Assembly: GCA_019358975.1 (NCBI GenBank)
Contig: JAHHIL010000006.1
Coordinates: 1-64,000 of the forward strand
Direction of reading: 5' to 3'
DNA from: Trichocoleus desertorum ATA4-8-CV12
GTDB taxonomy: Bacteria; Cyanobacteriota; Cyanobacteriia; FACHB-46
Length of the DNA: 64,000 nucleotides
In this document: positions 8,727-18,600 of the stretch, piece after piece
How positions within the stretch are numbered: position 1 is the first letter of the stretch
How the letters are laid out: every line of letters begins with the position of its first letter
The notes under the pieces: model-generated
What the model was told of the DNA's origin: nothing
Seen by the model: the letters and a program-made list of their open reading frames with translations, nothing else
Databases searched by the model: none
Position numbers and translations under genes: made by a program

Positions 8727-9830
8727 ATGTTTCGGCAGTATTTGCAGTCCATGAATAAAGTTGTGGTAGGACTCTCCGGTGGAGTTGATAGTTCCGTTAC
8801 AGCCGCCATCCTCCACCAGCAAGGTTACGAAGTTGTGGGCATGACCCTGTGGCTGATGAAGGGTAAAGGCCAATGCTGTTCTGAGGGCATGGTGGACGCT
8901 GCCCGAATTTGTGAGCAGTTGGAGATTCCTCACCACATCGTTGACATCCGAGAAACCTTTCAAACCTACATTATTGATTACTTAGTGTCTGGTTACAGCG
9001 CTGGAATCACACCACTGCCCTGCTCACAATGCAACAAAGCCGTGAAGTTTGGGCCGATGCTCCAGTATGCCCGTGACAACTTTGGCATCGATCGCATTGC
9101 CACGGGACACTATGCTCGGATTACTGTGGACGAAACCACAGGCCGCTATCAACTGCGCCGAGCCGTCGATCGCAGTAAAGACCAAACCTATTTCCTGTAT
9201 GACCTGAGCCAAGAGATTCTCGCCGGGGTGCTGTTTCCCTTGGGCGAATATCCCAAAACCGAAACCCGTCGCGTTGCCGCCGAGTTGGGCCTCTACACTG
9301 CCGAAAAGCCTGAAAGCCAAGATCTATGCTTGATTGAAGCACATGGCTCGATGCAAAAGTTTCTGGATCAGTACATCACGCCCCAAAAAGGCGACATTGT
9401 CGATCAAGCAGGGCAAGTCTTGGGCCAGCATGAAGGTGTACATCACTACACGATTGGTCAGCGCAAAGGCTTGGGCATTGCTGCTGCTCACCCCCTGTAT
9501 GTCATTGGCCTAGATGCGGGGCGAAATCGAGTCATCGTAGGCGAGCGCACGGAAGCTCAAAACCCAGAATGCACCGTGCATCGGGTGAATTGGGTAGCGA
9601 TCGCTCCTCCCACCGCTCCGATTCGCGCGGAAGTTCAGATTCGCTATCGATCGCCTGCGGTTCCAGTAACGGTGATCCCGCTAGAAACTCAGGACGGGAG
9701 CGATCGCGTCAAGCTGGTATTTGACGAACCTCAGTTCAGCATCACCCCTGGTCAAGCTGCGGTTTGGTACGACGGAGAGGTATTGCTCGGTGGCGGCATC
9801 ATCGAACCTTTAGAAACTTCCAATTCCTAA
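8727..9830 (+). CDS. mnmA: tRNA-specific 2-thiouridylase MnmA
   Basis: Makes 2-thiouridine at the wobble position of Lys, Glu and Gln tRNAs. The PP-loop ATP-binding motif [12 protein letters not shown] is at residues 12-23. The cysteine of PLPCSQCN and the one in [10 protein letters not shown] are the two sulfur-transfer cysteines of the family. GHYARI and [11 protein letters not shown] are also conserved. The length (367 residues) is normal. The ATG at 8727 is preferred over 8751 and over the upstream open frame because AGGAGA is 10 bases before it; this adds eight residues before the usual [11 protein letters not shown]. The stop codon is followed by a dispersed C-rich repeat. Confidence 0.95.
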   Translation: MFRQYLQSMNKVVVGLSGGVDSSVTAAILHQQGYEVVGMTLWLMKGKGQCCSEGMVDAARICEQLEIPHHIVDIRETFQTYIIDYLVSGYSAGITPLPCSQCNKAVKFGPMLQYARDNFGIDRIATGHYARITVDETTGRYQLRRAVDRSKDQTYFLYDLSQEILAGVLFPLGEYPKTETRRVAAELGLYTAEKPESQDLCLIEAHGSMQKFLDQYITPQKGDIVDQAGQVLGQHEGVHHYTIGQRKGLGIAAAHPLYVIGLDAGRNRVIVGERTEAQNPECTVHRVNWVAIAPPTAPIRAEVQIRYRSPAVPVTVIPLETQDGSDRVKLVFDEPQFSITPGQAAVWYDGEVLLGGGIIEPLETSNS

Positions 9831-9854
9831 GAAACCTCACCCCGCCTTGCGGCA

Positions 9855-9890
9855 CCCCTCTCCTAGTAGGAGAGGGGCTGGGGGTTAGGT
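9855..9890. repeat. Dispersed C-rich palindromic repeat, copy C
   Basis: A perfect 11-bp stem (CCCCTCTCCTA with TAGGAGAGGGG, one-base loop) followed by CTGGGGGTTAGGT. It is 25 bp after the mnmA stop codon and is the best-formed palindrome of the family in this window. Confidence 0.75.
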
Positions 9891-10037
9891 GAATGCGTCA
9901 ATTTCTTGACCAGACAAAGTGCGATCGCTCCAAAAACAATTGCCCAAATTCGCACAGGGGTACCGGGGAAAGGTAGGATAAAAATTAGAAAAAATTAACA
10001 ATCTTCTCGTCGAGCTAACCAGGAAGAGGGAATTATC

Positions 10038-11216
10038 TTGAGTCACCATTCAGACGGCATTGCACCCCACGGCGGCCACCTGATCAATCGCATCGTTACG
10101 CCAGAGCAAAAACAAACCTTTCTAGAAAAAGCGGACTCTCTGCCTCGTGTTCAACTAGATGAGCGAGCCACCTCCGATCTGGAATTGATTGCCATTGGTG
10201 GCTTTAGTCCTCTGACTGGTTTTATGGAACAGGCCGACTACATTAATGTGGTCGAGAACATGCGCCTAGCCAATGGGTTGCCTTGGTCCATTCCTATCAC
10301 CCTGTCTGTCACCGAAGAAGTTGCAGCGCCTCTGCAGGAAGGTGGTTTGGTGCGTCTAGACAATCCCCAAGGTCAGTTTATTGGAGTGCTAGAGCTGACA
10401 CAGAAATATACCTACGACAAAGCCCACGAAGCGATCAACGTCTACCGCACCGACGACGAAAAGCATCCTGGCGTGAAGGTGGTTTACAACCAAGGGTCAG
10501 TGAACTTAGCGGGGCCAGTATGGTTACTGCAACGAGAGTCGCACCCTCTGTTCCCCCAATACCAAATCGACCCTGCCGCATCGCGGGCCATGTTCAAGGA
10601 AAAGGGCTGGAAAACCATTGTGGGCTTCCAAACCCGCAACCCTATCCACCGCGCTCACGAATACATCCAAAAGTGTGCGATGGAAACGGTGGATGGTCTG
10701 TTCTTGCATCCCCTGGTTGGTGCTACGAAGGAAGACGACATTGCCGCAGATGTGCGGATGCGCTGCTACGAAATTATTCTGGAGCACTATTACCCTCAAG
10801 ATCGGGTGATTCTAGCCATTAACCCCGCTGCTATGCGTTATGCTGGCCCCCGCGAAGCCATCTTCCATGCGCTGTTGAGGAAGAACTACGGCTGCACCCA
10901 CTTTATTGTAGGTCGCGATCATGCTGGAGTCGGTGACTACTACGGCACCTACGATGCTCAGCACATCTTCGATGAGTTTGAACCCGGTGAACTAGGGATC
11001 ACTCCGATGAAGTTTGAGCATGCTTTTTACTGCACTCGCACGCAGGGTATGGCGACGACCAAAACTAGCCCCAGCACTCCTACGGAGCGGGTTCACCTCT
11101 CTGGCACTAAAGTCCGCGAAATGCTGCGTCGCGGCGAGTTGCCACCCCCAGAATTCTCTCGTCCTGAAGTAGCGGCTGAGCTAGCACGGGCCATGCGAGT
11201 TGCTGTCGAGGCGTAA
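10038..11216 (+). CDS. sat: Sulfate adenylyltransferase (ATP sulfurylase)
   Basis: Activates sulfate to adenosine 5'-phosphosulfate, the first step of sulfate assimilation. The 392-residue single-chain enzyme shows [13 protein letters not shown] (the QxRNPxHxxH active-site motif), [24 protein letters not shown] and [15 protein letters not shown], and ends with [19 protein letters not shown]. The start is TTG at 10038, supported by AGGAAGAGGG ending 7 bases upstream. No APS kinase domain is fused to it. The gene stands alone with a terminator downstream. Confidence 0.95.
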   Translation: MSHHSDGIAPHGGHLINRIVTPEQKQTFLEKADSLPRVQLDERATSDLELIAIGGFSPLTGFMEQADYINVVENMRLANGLPWSIPITLSVTEEVAAPLQEGGLVRLDNPQGQFIGVLELTQKYTYDKAHEAINVYRTDDEKHPGVKVVYNQGSVNLAGPVWLLQRESHPLFPQYQIDPAASRAMFKEKGWKTIVGFQTRNPIHRAHEYIQKCAMETVDGLFLHPLVGATKEDDIAADVRMRCYEIILEHYYPQDRVILAINPAAMRYAGPREAIFHALLRKNYGCTHFIVGRDHAGVGDYYGTYDAQHIFDEFEPGELGITPMKFEHAFYCTRTQGMATTKTSPSTPTERVHLSGTKVREMLRRGELPPPEFSRPEVAAELARAMRVAVEA

Positions 11217-11255
11217 GCGTTGCAAACTAGTTGCAGACTAATTGATTAACCTTGT

Positions 11256-11287
11256 GTAGGGGCGTACAACAGTGCGTCCCTACTTTT
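11256..11287 (+). terminator. Rho-independent terminator after sat
   Basis: GTAGGGGCG (11256-11264) pairs with CGTCCCTAC (11275-11283) with one G-T pair, followed by TTTT. It lies 40 bp past the sat stop codon. Confidence 0.7.
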
Positions 11288-11431
11288 CGTCTATACTGGC
11301 AGTCGTTAAGGCTGGATTCTCCCAGCTACAGCCAACGTCAATGGCGAGGCTGCGGCACTAGGTGCTCCAAAATCCATTTGGGATCGAGCATGTTTACGTG
11401 AGATCTAGACAGCCGTAGGGGAAACAAAGGC

Positions 11432-13930
11432 ATGGGATTGAAGCGACGAGCCTTTTTGCAACAAGCTGGCTTAACCTTAGCAGCCTTAGGCATGAGTGAT
11501 GCGGGGTTGTTGCGACTGAGCGATCGCTACTCTCAAGCTTTGGCGGCACCCACCGCCCGAAAGTTAGCCTTACTGGTAGGCATTAACCAATATCCGGACA
11601 GTCTGTATCACCGAACTGCCACTCGCAGCTCAGCCTTAGCGGGATGTGTGACCGACGTTGAGTTGCAGCGAGAGTTGTTGATGCATCGGTTTGGGTTTAG
11701 CGATCGCGACATCCTGACGCTGACCGATCGCCAAGCTACTCGCCAAGCCATTGAGTCCGCTTTTCTAGAGCATCTGACCGAGCAAGCACGTCCAGGAGAT
11801 GTCGTGGTGTTCCATTTCAGCGGCTATGGAGGCCGAGTCCAGGCAGATAACTCAGCGGAAACGGTGCAGAGTAGCTTAGTTCCGGCTGATGCGATCGTAT
11901 TGACCAACCAGGGCGAGGACACCGTCAACGACTTACTAGAAGAAACCCTGCTGTTGCTGCTGCGATCGCTGGCTACTGACCGAGTGACCACAATCTTAGA
12001 TACTAGCTATCTTTACCCCGGTAGTTCCTTACAAGGCAACTTACGGCTGCGAGCCAAACCCAAACCTAAATTGGGCAAACCCAGCCCAGATGAACTGGCA
12101 TTTCAGGAGCAACTCTTAAGCCGTATTCAGGCATCGCGAGAACAAGTGGGCGTGCAACGGCGCTCTGGTCAAGTTCCTGGGGTGGTTTTGGCAGCGGCCA
12201 GTTTAGATGAATTAACCAGTGCTACGACCCTTGATTCTGCTCAAGCGCAAGCCTTTGAAACCCAGTGGGGTAGCTTTAGTGCGGGGCTACTAACTTATGC
12301 CTTGACCCAACATCTCTGGTCGATGTCTCCCGCTACCACTGTTCAAGTCAGCTTCAAGCGGGCTGCCGCCAGTATTGCTCAATGGGTAGGCAAAGAACAG
12401 CCAACTCTGACGGGGTTGCAAAGCCGAGATCAAGCTTTACTCACCTACTCTGTAGCGCCCAGCGATCGCTTTGGAGCCGAAGGGATTGTGACCAGCGTGG
12501 ATGACGATGGTAGAGCAGGTGAGCTTTGGCTGGGTGGTTTGTTTAGCCCTGGTCTGGAAGCTTACGGTTTGAATGCTGTGCTAAGCGTCGTCTCACCGTC
12601 CAGTTTCACAGATTTAGCAGCTCCCCCTACCCAGATTGAGTCAAGCGCGATCGCCTCTGGCATCTCTAAACCTGCTAGCGCCTTGGAAACTGCCACACCT
12701 GCTAGCGCCTCGGAAACTGCCACTAAAGCTCAACCCGTACAAGTGCAGATTTATGCTCGGAATGGCCTGACTGCGAAAGCTCGAATTGCCAATGTGGGGG
12801 ATGCGGCGGCAAATCTCAAGCTCCAAGTTGGGCAACTGGTACAAGAAACCGTCCGGGTGATCCCACGCAATCTGAATTTAGCGATCGCCTTAGACTCAAC
12901 TTTAGAGCGGATCGAACGAGTGGATGCGACCAGTGCTTTTTCCGCCACACCTTATATCACCGTGGTCACGGCAGGAGAGCAAACTGCGGACACATTGTTG
13001 GGTCGGGTTAACGAAACCAGTCGTTCCACTACTACTACGGCAACGGCTGAGATAGCCACAACCGAGGCCAGCATCAGTCGCAGCAGTGACTTCAGCGCCG
13101 CTCCACGCGGCTATGGTTTGTTTTCAGTCAGTCGGGAATTAATTCCAGACAGCTTAGGAGAAGGTGGAGAAGCGGTCAAGTCAGCGATTCAGCGGCTGTT
13201 GCCTCACTTCAAAACGCGCTTGGCTGCTAAGCTGCTGCGACTCACTGCTAACGAAGCAGCGTCACACTTGGGCGTTAAAGCGGTTTTAGAACTCGTCACG
13301 CCTGAACCTGCGATTCTGCTCAGCCGATCCACGCTGCGGGCACAGAGCATTTCCTTTAGCCAGCGGACGACTCCAGCCCCACTCAATGAGTTAGGCGTTC
13401 CTACTCTGCCGATAGGTAGCCAAATTCGTTACCAAGTTTCTAACTATAGCGATCGCCCAATTTATGTCGTAGCTCTAAGTTTGGACAGCAGTGGTAGCCT
13501 GATTGCGCTTTACTCTAGCCAAGCCACCCCTCCCACTGAAGATGGCGAAACTAAATCTATTTTGAAGCAGGAAGCGATCGCGCCTGGGGAAGCGCTGAGC
13601 GTCCCACAAGTGAAAAACTCTCTCCAGTGGACCGTCAGAGGGCCAGCGGGCTTTGCCGAAACTCATCTCATATTTAGTGATGCGCCTTTTAGCCAAACTT
13701 TAGCGACCTTGGAAGCTGCAATGCGACCTATGGGGGGAATACAGCGATTGGGTGCTCCTGCCAACCCGCTAGAAGTTGCCCACGCTCTTTTGCAAGATTT
13801 GCATCAAGCGAGTGTGGTGCCCACGCAGACCCTCAACATTCCAACTGATGTGTGGGCCTTAGATATGAATCATTGGGCGACACTCAGCTTTTTGTATCAA
13901 GTCGTCGAACAGCCGAATAAGCAATTGTGA
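11432..13930 (+). CDS. Tat-exported caspase-family protein with substituted catalytic residues (pseudo-orthocaspase)
   Basis: An 832-residue protein starting with a twin-arginine-like signal (KRRAFLQQAG then a hydrophobic run), so probably exported folded. Residues 43-330 form a caspase p20-type domain: ALLVGINQY, DVELQRELLMHRFGF, then FHFSGYGGRV where the catalytic histidine is replaced by tyrosine, and TILDTSYLYPG where the catalytic cysteine is replaced by serine. Tyr/Ser variants are known from cyanobacteria as pseudo-orthocaspases and are presumed inactive as proteases. The C-terminal part has a DUF4384-like region (RYQVSNYSDRPIYVVALSLD, then VRGPAGFAETHLIFSDAPF). The middle has an Ala/Ser/Thr-rich linker with a short SALETATPASASETAT duplication. 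A binding or scaffold role is likely. Transcribed alone. Confidence 0.88.
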   Translation: MGLKRRAFLQQAGLTLAALGMSDAGLLRLSDRYSQALAAPTARKLALLVGINQYPDSLYHRTATRSSALAGCVTDVELQRELLMHRFGFSDRDILTLTDRQATRQAIESAFLEHLTEQARPGDVVVFHFSGYGGRVQADNSAETVQSSLVPADAIVLTNQGEDTVNDLLEETLLLLLRSLATDRVTTILDTSYLYPGSSLQGNLRLRAKPKPKLGKPSPDELAFQEQLLSRIQASREQVGVQRRSGQVPGVVLAAASLDELTSATTLDSAQAQAFETQWGSFSAGLLTYALTQHLWSMSPATTVQVSFKRAAASIAQWVGKEQPTLTGLQSRDQALLTYSVAPSDRFGAEGIVTSVDDDGRAGELWLGGLFSPGLEAYGLNAVLSVVSPSSFTDLAAPPTQIESSAIASGISKPASALETATPASASETATKAQPVQVQIYARNGLTAKARIANVGDAAANLKLQVGQLVQETVRVIPRNLNLAIALDSTLERIERVDATSAFSATPYITVVTAGEQTADTLLGRVNETSRSTTTTATAEIATTEASISRSSDFSAAPRGYGLFSVSRELIPDSLGEGGEAVKSAIQRLLPHFKTRLAAKLLRLTANEAASHLGVKAVLELVTPEPAILLSRSTLRAQSISFSQRTTPAPLNELGVPTLPIGSQIRYQVSNYSDRPIYVVALSLDSSGSLIALYSSQATPPTEDGETKSILKQEAIAPGEALSVPQVKNSLQWTVRGPAGFAETHLIFSDAPFSQTLATLEAAMRPMGGIQRLGAPANPLEVAHALLQDLHQASVVPTQTLNIPTDVWALDMNHWATLSFLYQVVEQPNKQL

Positions 13931-14062
13931 AAAGCAAATCAACTTATGGATCGCTTTATTAAGTGTTTTGTAACTCTTGTGTCTTCTTGTGTGAACCCAA
14001 GTTTGGTATTTCCAGATCAAGATATGGTTGAAAAGTGAAAAGACAATTAAGGAAGAGAATGT

Positions 14063-14287
14063 ATGACTCCTTTAATGCTTCGCCAGTTATGGGCGGTGGT
14101 TGAGTCAGCTCAAGCCCAAATATTGCTAAATTTGGATGATTCTAGCCTAGCTCAGTGGTTGCTACGGCAATTAAAGGCTCAGCGATCGCTAGATTCTGAT
14201 GAAACCAACCTGTTGAATGCCTATATTCAGACCAAAATGCCTCTCATCCGTGATTTAGCCGAAGAGCACTTAGTTCCTCATTCTTAG
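14063..14287 (+). CDS. Small conserved hypothetical protein
   Basis: A 74-residue, mostly helical, acidic protein with no signal or membrane segment. AAGGAAGAG lies just upstream of the ATG at 14063. I do not recognise the family. The composition (Leu, Gln, Ala) resembles the small unannotated cytoplasmic proteins often seen in cyanobacteria. It follows the pseudo-caspase gene by 130 bp on the same strand, but the gap argues for its own promoter. Confidence 0.6.
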   Translation: MTPLMLRQLWAVVESAQAQILLNLDDSSLAQWLLRQLKAQRSLDSDETNLLNAYIQTKMPLIRDLAEEHLVPHS

Positions 14288-14460
14288 ATTTCTCAATATA
14301 TTGCAGAACTTAGTACCGTAATGCCAGCAATAGACTCTTTGAAGCCTGTAAGATAAGACTCGATCGAAGGTTTGAGGCCAGAACCAGACCTAGTACCTTG
14401 CATTTCTGGTTATACCTCTTGTCTCCCTGGGGTCTATTCAAAGAGAGTAAAGCTGCATTT

Positions 14461-15492
14461 ATGCGTCAATGGCATTCTTTCATCATGGCAACCGTGTTGC
14501 TGGGACTATCCTTAGCAGGGTGTAGTCAACAGCAGCGGCAAAGCCAACTAGACACCATCATTAGTCGTGGCAATGTGGTTTGTGGTGTCAGTGGCGAACT
14601 ACCAGGATTTAGTTTTGTAGGGCAAGATGGCAAATATTCGGGACTCGATGTAGATGTGTGCCGAGCGATCGCCGCTGCTCTGTTCGATAACCCGGACGCC
14701 GTAGAATTCCGCAACCTCAACGCTAAAGAACGCTTTACCGCCGTACAGACAGGCGAAGTCGATGTGCTCAGCCGCAACACCACCTGGACGATGAGCCGCG
14801 ATACTTCCGTCGGTCTGGAATTTGCCCCAGTGGTCTTTTACGACGGGCAAGGGGTGATGGTGAAACAGAATGGCGGCATCAAATCCTTGGCTGACCTGAA
14901 AGGCCGCTCCATCTGCACCCAAACGGGCACCACCAACGAGCAGAACTTGGCCGACGAAATGCGGAAGCGCAACATCAGCTACACTCCGGTGGTGTTTGAA
15001 GATGTCAATATCGTGTTTGCGACCTATCAAGAGGGCCGTTGTGATGCGGTGACATCCGATCGCTCGCAGTTACTTTCCCGGCGTAGCGCCTTACCCAAGC
15101 CCGAAGAGCATGTGATTTTAACTGATGTAGTTTCCAAAGAACCTTTAGCTCCCGCTGTCGCTGCTGGAGATGCCAAGTGGAATGATGCGGTGCGCTGGGC
15201 GATCTACACCTTGATCAATGCCGAAGAAATGGGGATTAACTCTAAAAACGTCACACAACTCGCTAGCAGCAGCAAAGATCCGGGGATACGTCGCTTCTTA
15301 GGCGTAGAAGGCAACTTAGGGGAAGGTGCAGGCTTACCCAATGATTTCACCGTGCGAATCATTAAGCATGTGGGCAACTATGGCGAGATTTACGATCGCA
15401 ACTTAGGGCCAAAAACTAAATTGAACTTGCCGCGCGGCCAAAACCAATTGTGGAATCAGGGGGGACTGCTCTACGCACCCCCGTTTAGATAA
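14461..15492 (+). CDS. Polar amino-acid ABC transporter substrate-binding lipoprotein
   Basis: The periplasmic binding protein of an Aap/Bzt/Nat-type general amino-acid importer. A lipoprotein signal is clear: a hydrophobic run ending in LAGC, giving an N-terminal lipidated cysteine about 20 residues in. SBP family 3 features follow: GVSGELPGFS, GLDVDVCRAIAAALF, TVQTGEVDVLSRN-type residues, FAPVVFYDGQG and LKGRSICTQTGTTNE. The ATG at 14461 (343 residues) fits the signal peptide; the frame is open to 14398 but would put 21 extra residues in front. Two permease genes follow within 10 bp of each other. In Anabaena the equivalent system is NatF-NatG-NatH with BgtA, and the order here agrees. Confidence 0.9.
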   Translation: MRQWHSFIMATVLLGLSLAGCSQQQRQSQLDTIISRGNVVCGVSGELPGFSFVGQDGKYSGLDVDVCRAIAAALFDNPDAVEFRNLNAKERFTAVQTGEVDVLSRNTTWTMSRDTSVGLEFAPVVFYDGQGVMVKQNGGIKSLADLKGRSICTQTGTTNEQNLADEMRKRNISYTPVVFEDVNIVFATYQEGRCDAVTSDRSQLLSRRSALPKPEEHVILTDVVSKEPLAPAVAAGDAKWNDAVRWAIYTLINAEEMGINSKNVTQLASSSKDPGIRRFLGVEGNLGEGAGLPNDFTVRIIKHVGNYGEIYDRNLGPKTKLNLPRGQNQLWNQGGLLYAPPFR

Positions 15493-15500
15493 GCGATCGC

Positions 15501-16661
15501 ATGAAAACACAGGGCTCTATTCCCCTCTGGCGAGATGCTCGGTTTTGGTGGGTCGTCGGGCAGGTGCTAGTTGTACTACTCACTGCGATCGCGATCGCCA
15601 TTTTCTGGAGCAATCTCAGCCACAACTTACAGCAGTTGGGAATTCAATTTGGCTTTGGCTTTCTCAACTCGCAAGCCGCCTTTGATATTGGCGAAACCCC
15701 CATTTCCTACCTGCCCTCCGATAACTATGCCCGTGCCTTACAAGTCGGTCTCGCGAATTCTTTGCGAGTCACCGTTTTTGGCATTGTCTTGGCAACCGTC
15801 GTGGGAGTGACTGCTGGCATCGCCCGCCTCTCAGATAATTGGCTAGTGCGGCAACTGGCATTGGTTTATGTGGAAACGCTACGCAATACCCCCTTACTCC
15901 TACAACTGTTTTTCTGGTATTTTGCAGTTTTTCTTGGTTTTCCGCGTCTACCTGCCCATATTCAGTTACCAGGACCGATTTATCTAACCCAACAGACTGT
16001 AGCCTTACCTTGGTTTCATACCACCCGTGATACAAATATCTGGCTTTTGATGTTGGGGGCTAATTTAGTCTTGGTTTGGGCTTGGCATTGGTGGGATAGT
16101 AGAGCCGCTGCTCCCGCTTTGCCCTTGCTGCTGAAATTGTTAAGCACCCTGGTTTTGACAGTTGCGATCGCCCTGAGCGTGCTTGAGAGCGAATTTTTGC
16201 GTTGGGATGCCCCCCGCATTGTCGAGGCCAACATTACGGGCGGCTTGCAACTCTCGCCAGAATTTGGCGCTTTGTTGGTGGGCTTAAGTTTATATACCGC
16301 CACATTCATTGCTGAAATTGTCCGGGGTGGCGTGCAGTCGGTATCCCAAGGCCAGTGGGAAGCGGCTCGGGCTTTGGGCTTAAAACCTGGCTATATTCTG
16401 CGCCTCGTGATTTTTCCGCAAGCACTGCGATCGATCGTGCCTTCCTTAGGCAACCAATACCTCAATCTTGCTAAAAACTCCAGCTTGGCGATCGCGATTG
16501 GCTATCCTGACCTGTACGCGGTGGCTTCTACCACCTACAACCAGACGGGTCGAGCGGTGGAAGTCATGGTATTGATCTCAGTGACTTATCTTTCTATCAG
16601 CCTGGTTATTTCTAGCTTGATTAATTGGTATAACCGCACAGTGCAGTTGGTGGAGCGCTAA
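15501..16661 (+). CDS. Amino-acid ABC transporter permease (first subunit)
   Basis: A 386-residue inner-membrane permease of the HisM/AapQ/BztB type. It has an N-terminal extra helix, then the core with LANSLRVTVFGIVLATVVGV and the EAA loop VSQGQWEAARALGLKPGY followed by LRLVIFPQALRSIVP, which contacts the ATPase. Relatives of this length have eight or so membrane segments, and hydrophobic runs at about 14-38, 90-115, 175-220 and 245-375 fit. The start is 9 bp after the binding-protein stop codon, so it is in the same operon. Confidence 0.9.
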   Translation: MKTQGSIPLWRDARFWWVVGQVLVVLLTAIAIAIFWSNLSHNLQQLGIQFGFGFLNSQAAFDIGETPISYLPSDNYARALQVGLANSLRVTVFGIVLATVVGVTAGIARLSDNWLVRQLALVYVETLRNTPLLLQLFFWYFAVFLGFPRLPAHIQLPGPIYLTQQTVALPWFHTTRDTNIWLLMLGANLVLVWAWHWWDSRAAAPALPLLLKLLSTLVLTVAIALSVLESEFLRWDAPRIVEANITGGLQLSPEFGALLVGLSLYTATFIAEIVRGGVQSVSQGQWEAARALGLKPGYILRLVIFPQALRSIVPSLGNQYLNLAKNSSLAIAIGYPDLYAVASTTYNQTGRAVEVMVLISVTYLSISLVISSLINWYNRTVQLVER

Positions 16662-16669
16662 ACAAACCT

Positions 16670-17869
16670 ATGACGCTAGATGACGCTCCCCCACCCGCTT
16701 TATCGATTACCCCGTGGCACTGGCTACGTCGCAATTTATTCAACACTTGGTACAACAGCCTGCTGACGCTGGTTTGTCTGTGGCTGCTCTTCCAAGTGTT
16801 GCAAGCGGTTCTGGGATGGGTGTTTACGCAAGCTCAGTGGACGGTGGTGCAAACCAACTTGCGCCTCTTCTTCATTGGTCGCTATCCACCCAACTTAGCT
16901 TGGCGAATATGGCTTGTGTTGGGGACTGTAGTTGGTTTAGCAGGACTTTCTTGGGGCAGCTTGGCACCCCCGCGATCGCCTTGGTTCAAGCGAGGAGTCA
17001 GCATCGTTACAGCGATCGCCTTAGGAGTGGCTATACTCTTGCCCTTGCCACTACCACCCCGCCTTTGGTTAGGCGCGATCGTCCTACTCCTATTTGGCAG
17101 CTTTGGCTTAGGAAAACGCTTTGCAACTCTACTGAAACCTCAGCTAGTTTGGGCTTGGCTGGGCGCTTTTCCTATACTGCTGTGGCTAATTGGCGGCGGG
17201 CTAGGACTGCGATCGGTCAGTACAAATCTCTGGAATGGTCTGTTGCTGACGATGTTGCTGGCAACCACCAGTATTGTACTAGCGTTTCCCTTTAGTGTGT
17301 TGCTAGCACTAGGGCGGCAGAGCAATTTACCTGTGGTGCGCTGGTTTTGCACCCTTTTTGTAGAAATCGTGCGCGGCCTACCCTTGATCGGCATTCTGTT
17401 TCTAGCGCAGGTAATGTTGCCGCTGATCTTGCCTGTGGAGTTACGGCTAGACCGATTGTTACGAGCGATCGCGGGTCTGGTGCTATTTAACGCGGCTTAC
17501 CTGGCAGAGAATGTCCGGGCGGGTCTGCAAGCCGTACCCAGAGGTCAAAGCGAAGCTGCTCGTGCTTTGGGACTCAACCCACTATTGGTATTGTGGCTGA
17601 TCGTGTTACCCCAAGCCTTACGGGTAGTAATTCCGGCGATCGTCGGTCAGTTTATTTCCCTGTTTAAGGACACCTCGCTGCTCTCAATCTTTGCCCTGGT
17701 AGAACTCACCGGAATTGCGCGATCGGTTTTGGCTCAACCACAGTTTTTAGGGCGATACGCCGAGGTATATCTGTTTGTGGGACTCATCTATTGGGTGTTT
17801 TGCTATTCCATGTCGATCGCCAGCCGACGCCTAGAGAGACATCTGGGCATCGGCCACAAAAGAACCTAA
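16670..17869 (+). CDS. Amino-acid ABC transporter permease (second subunit)
   Basis: A 399-residue permease of the AapM/BztC type, partner of the upstream subunit. The EAA loop is VPRGQSEAARALGLNPLL followed by VLPQALRVVIPAIVGQF. Several hydrophobic helices precede it, including WLVLGTVVGLAGLSW and WLGAFPILLWLIGGGLGL. It starts 8 bp after the first permease ends. The expected ATPase gene does not follow: the strand changes at 17866, and a matching ATPase appears only at 21056. The 3' end overlaps a minus-strand gene by four bases. Confidence 0.9.
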   Translation: MTLDDAPPPALSITPWHWLRRNLFNTWYNSLLTLVCLWLLFQVLQAVLGWVFTQAQWTVVQTNLRLFFIGRYPPNLAWRIWLVLGTVVGLAGLSWGSLAPPRSPWFKRGVSIVTAIALGVAILLPLPLPPRLWLGAIVLLLFGSFGLGKRFATLLKPQLVWAWLGAFPILLWLIGGGLGLRSVSTNLWNGLLLTMLLATTSIVLAFPFSVLLALGRQSNLPVVRWFCTLFVEIVRGLPLIGILFLAQVMLPLILPVELRLDRLLRAIAGLVLFNAAYLAENVRAGLQAVPRGQSEAARALGLNPLLVLWLIVLPQALRVVIPAIVGQFISLFKDTSLLSIFALVELTGIARSVLAQPQFLGRYAEVYLFVGLIYWVFCYSMSIASRRLERHLGIGHKRT

Positions 17870-18078
17870 GGGTTGATAATGCCGAAGTAAATGGCTGCAA
17901 CAAAAAAGTTTATTGCTAAAAAGACGGTTCCCAGTGCTAAACCAAAGGCCCAAGAAGGCTCGGTCTCTTTGGTCATCACGTTCTCAGCAGGTTTAGTAAC
18001 TTTAGGACCGTCTGCTCCGTCGTAAGCTTTGGTTTTATCGATGCGGCTGGTGTTGCGTTGCTTGGATTGAGTACTCAT
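17866..18078 (-). CDS. Small single-span membrane protein
   Basis: A 70-residue protein with a polar, Lys/Thr-rich N-terminal half and one membrane helix at the C-terminus (about residues 43-66, FGLALGTVFLAINFFVAAIYFG). I do not recognise it. The layout resembles small thylakoid or plasma-membrane accessory subunits of cyanobacteria, but no known photosystem subunit matches by eye. It converges on the permease gene with a 4-bp overlap. Confidence 0.6.
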   Translation of the reverse strand: MSTQSKQRNTSRIDKTKAYDGADGPKVTKPAENVMTKETEPSWAFGLALGTVFLAINFFVAAIYFGIINP

Positions 18079-18600
18079 AGGTCTAAGTTTGTTTTGGTAA
18101 ATTGTTGAAAATTGTTAAGACTGGACTAACGCCTATGTTCGCGTGCTCCTGCAAAGCCTGCATCAATCTATTGAACTAGTCTGAAAGGTAGTGCTGAGTA
18201 GGGCTGGCCTGATTTCTTGTAAATTTTTTGTAGCTGATAACACGGGCTCCGTTTAAACCCTTGCGCTTACTCAATTGTGCCTAGAAGCGATCGCTCTACA
18301 AAATCGCTTTCTATTTAGTTCGTTCAGTGGTACATGAGTTTAATGATGAGGGCGATCGCCTTACTGAAAACAGAAGTAAAAAGTGCAGTTCTGATTGATT
18401 TCAAAAGCGTGAAATTTCCTACCTTTCCATCTAGATCAGCATGTTATATTGCTGAGTCCTCAAGAGGGCAGAACAACCAAAAGCTACCTCTTGATTTCAA
18501 AATCAAGTTAGCGTGAGATTGCCGACGAGGTAGTGTTTTGAGGTTGATGGTTGAGCGATGCTCCAGAGGAGCCACTTTGTGAACGTCCAAAGGAAGCAAG
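18079..18600. other. Gene-free stretch upstream of the small membrane-protein gene
   Basis: This 522-bp region holds the promoter side of the small membrane-protein gene and the 3' side of the DMT exporter gene. The only longer frame (18334-18516, plus) has no RBS and no family resemblance. An 8-bp inverted repeat, CTTGATTT then CA then AAATCAAG, is at 18490-18507. Confidence 0.4.

Noticed and set aside
10283-10822. A 179-codon frame inside sat
   Set aside because: Shadow of sat in another phase of the same strand; its sequence is Arg/Ser/Pro-rich without pattern.
18334-18516. A 60-codon plus-strand frame in the gap before the DMT exporter gene
   Set aside because: No RBS, no family resemblance and low-information sequence; likely chance.
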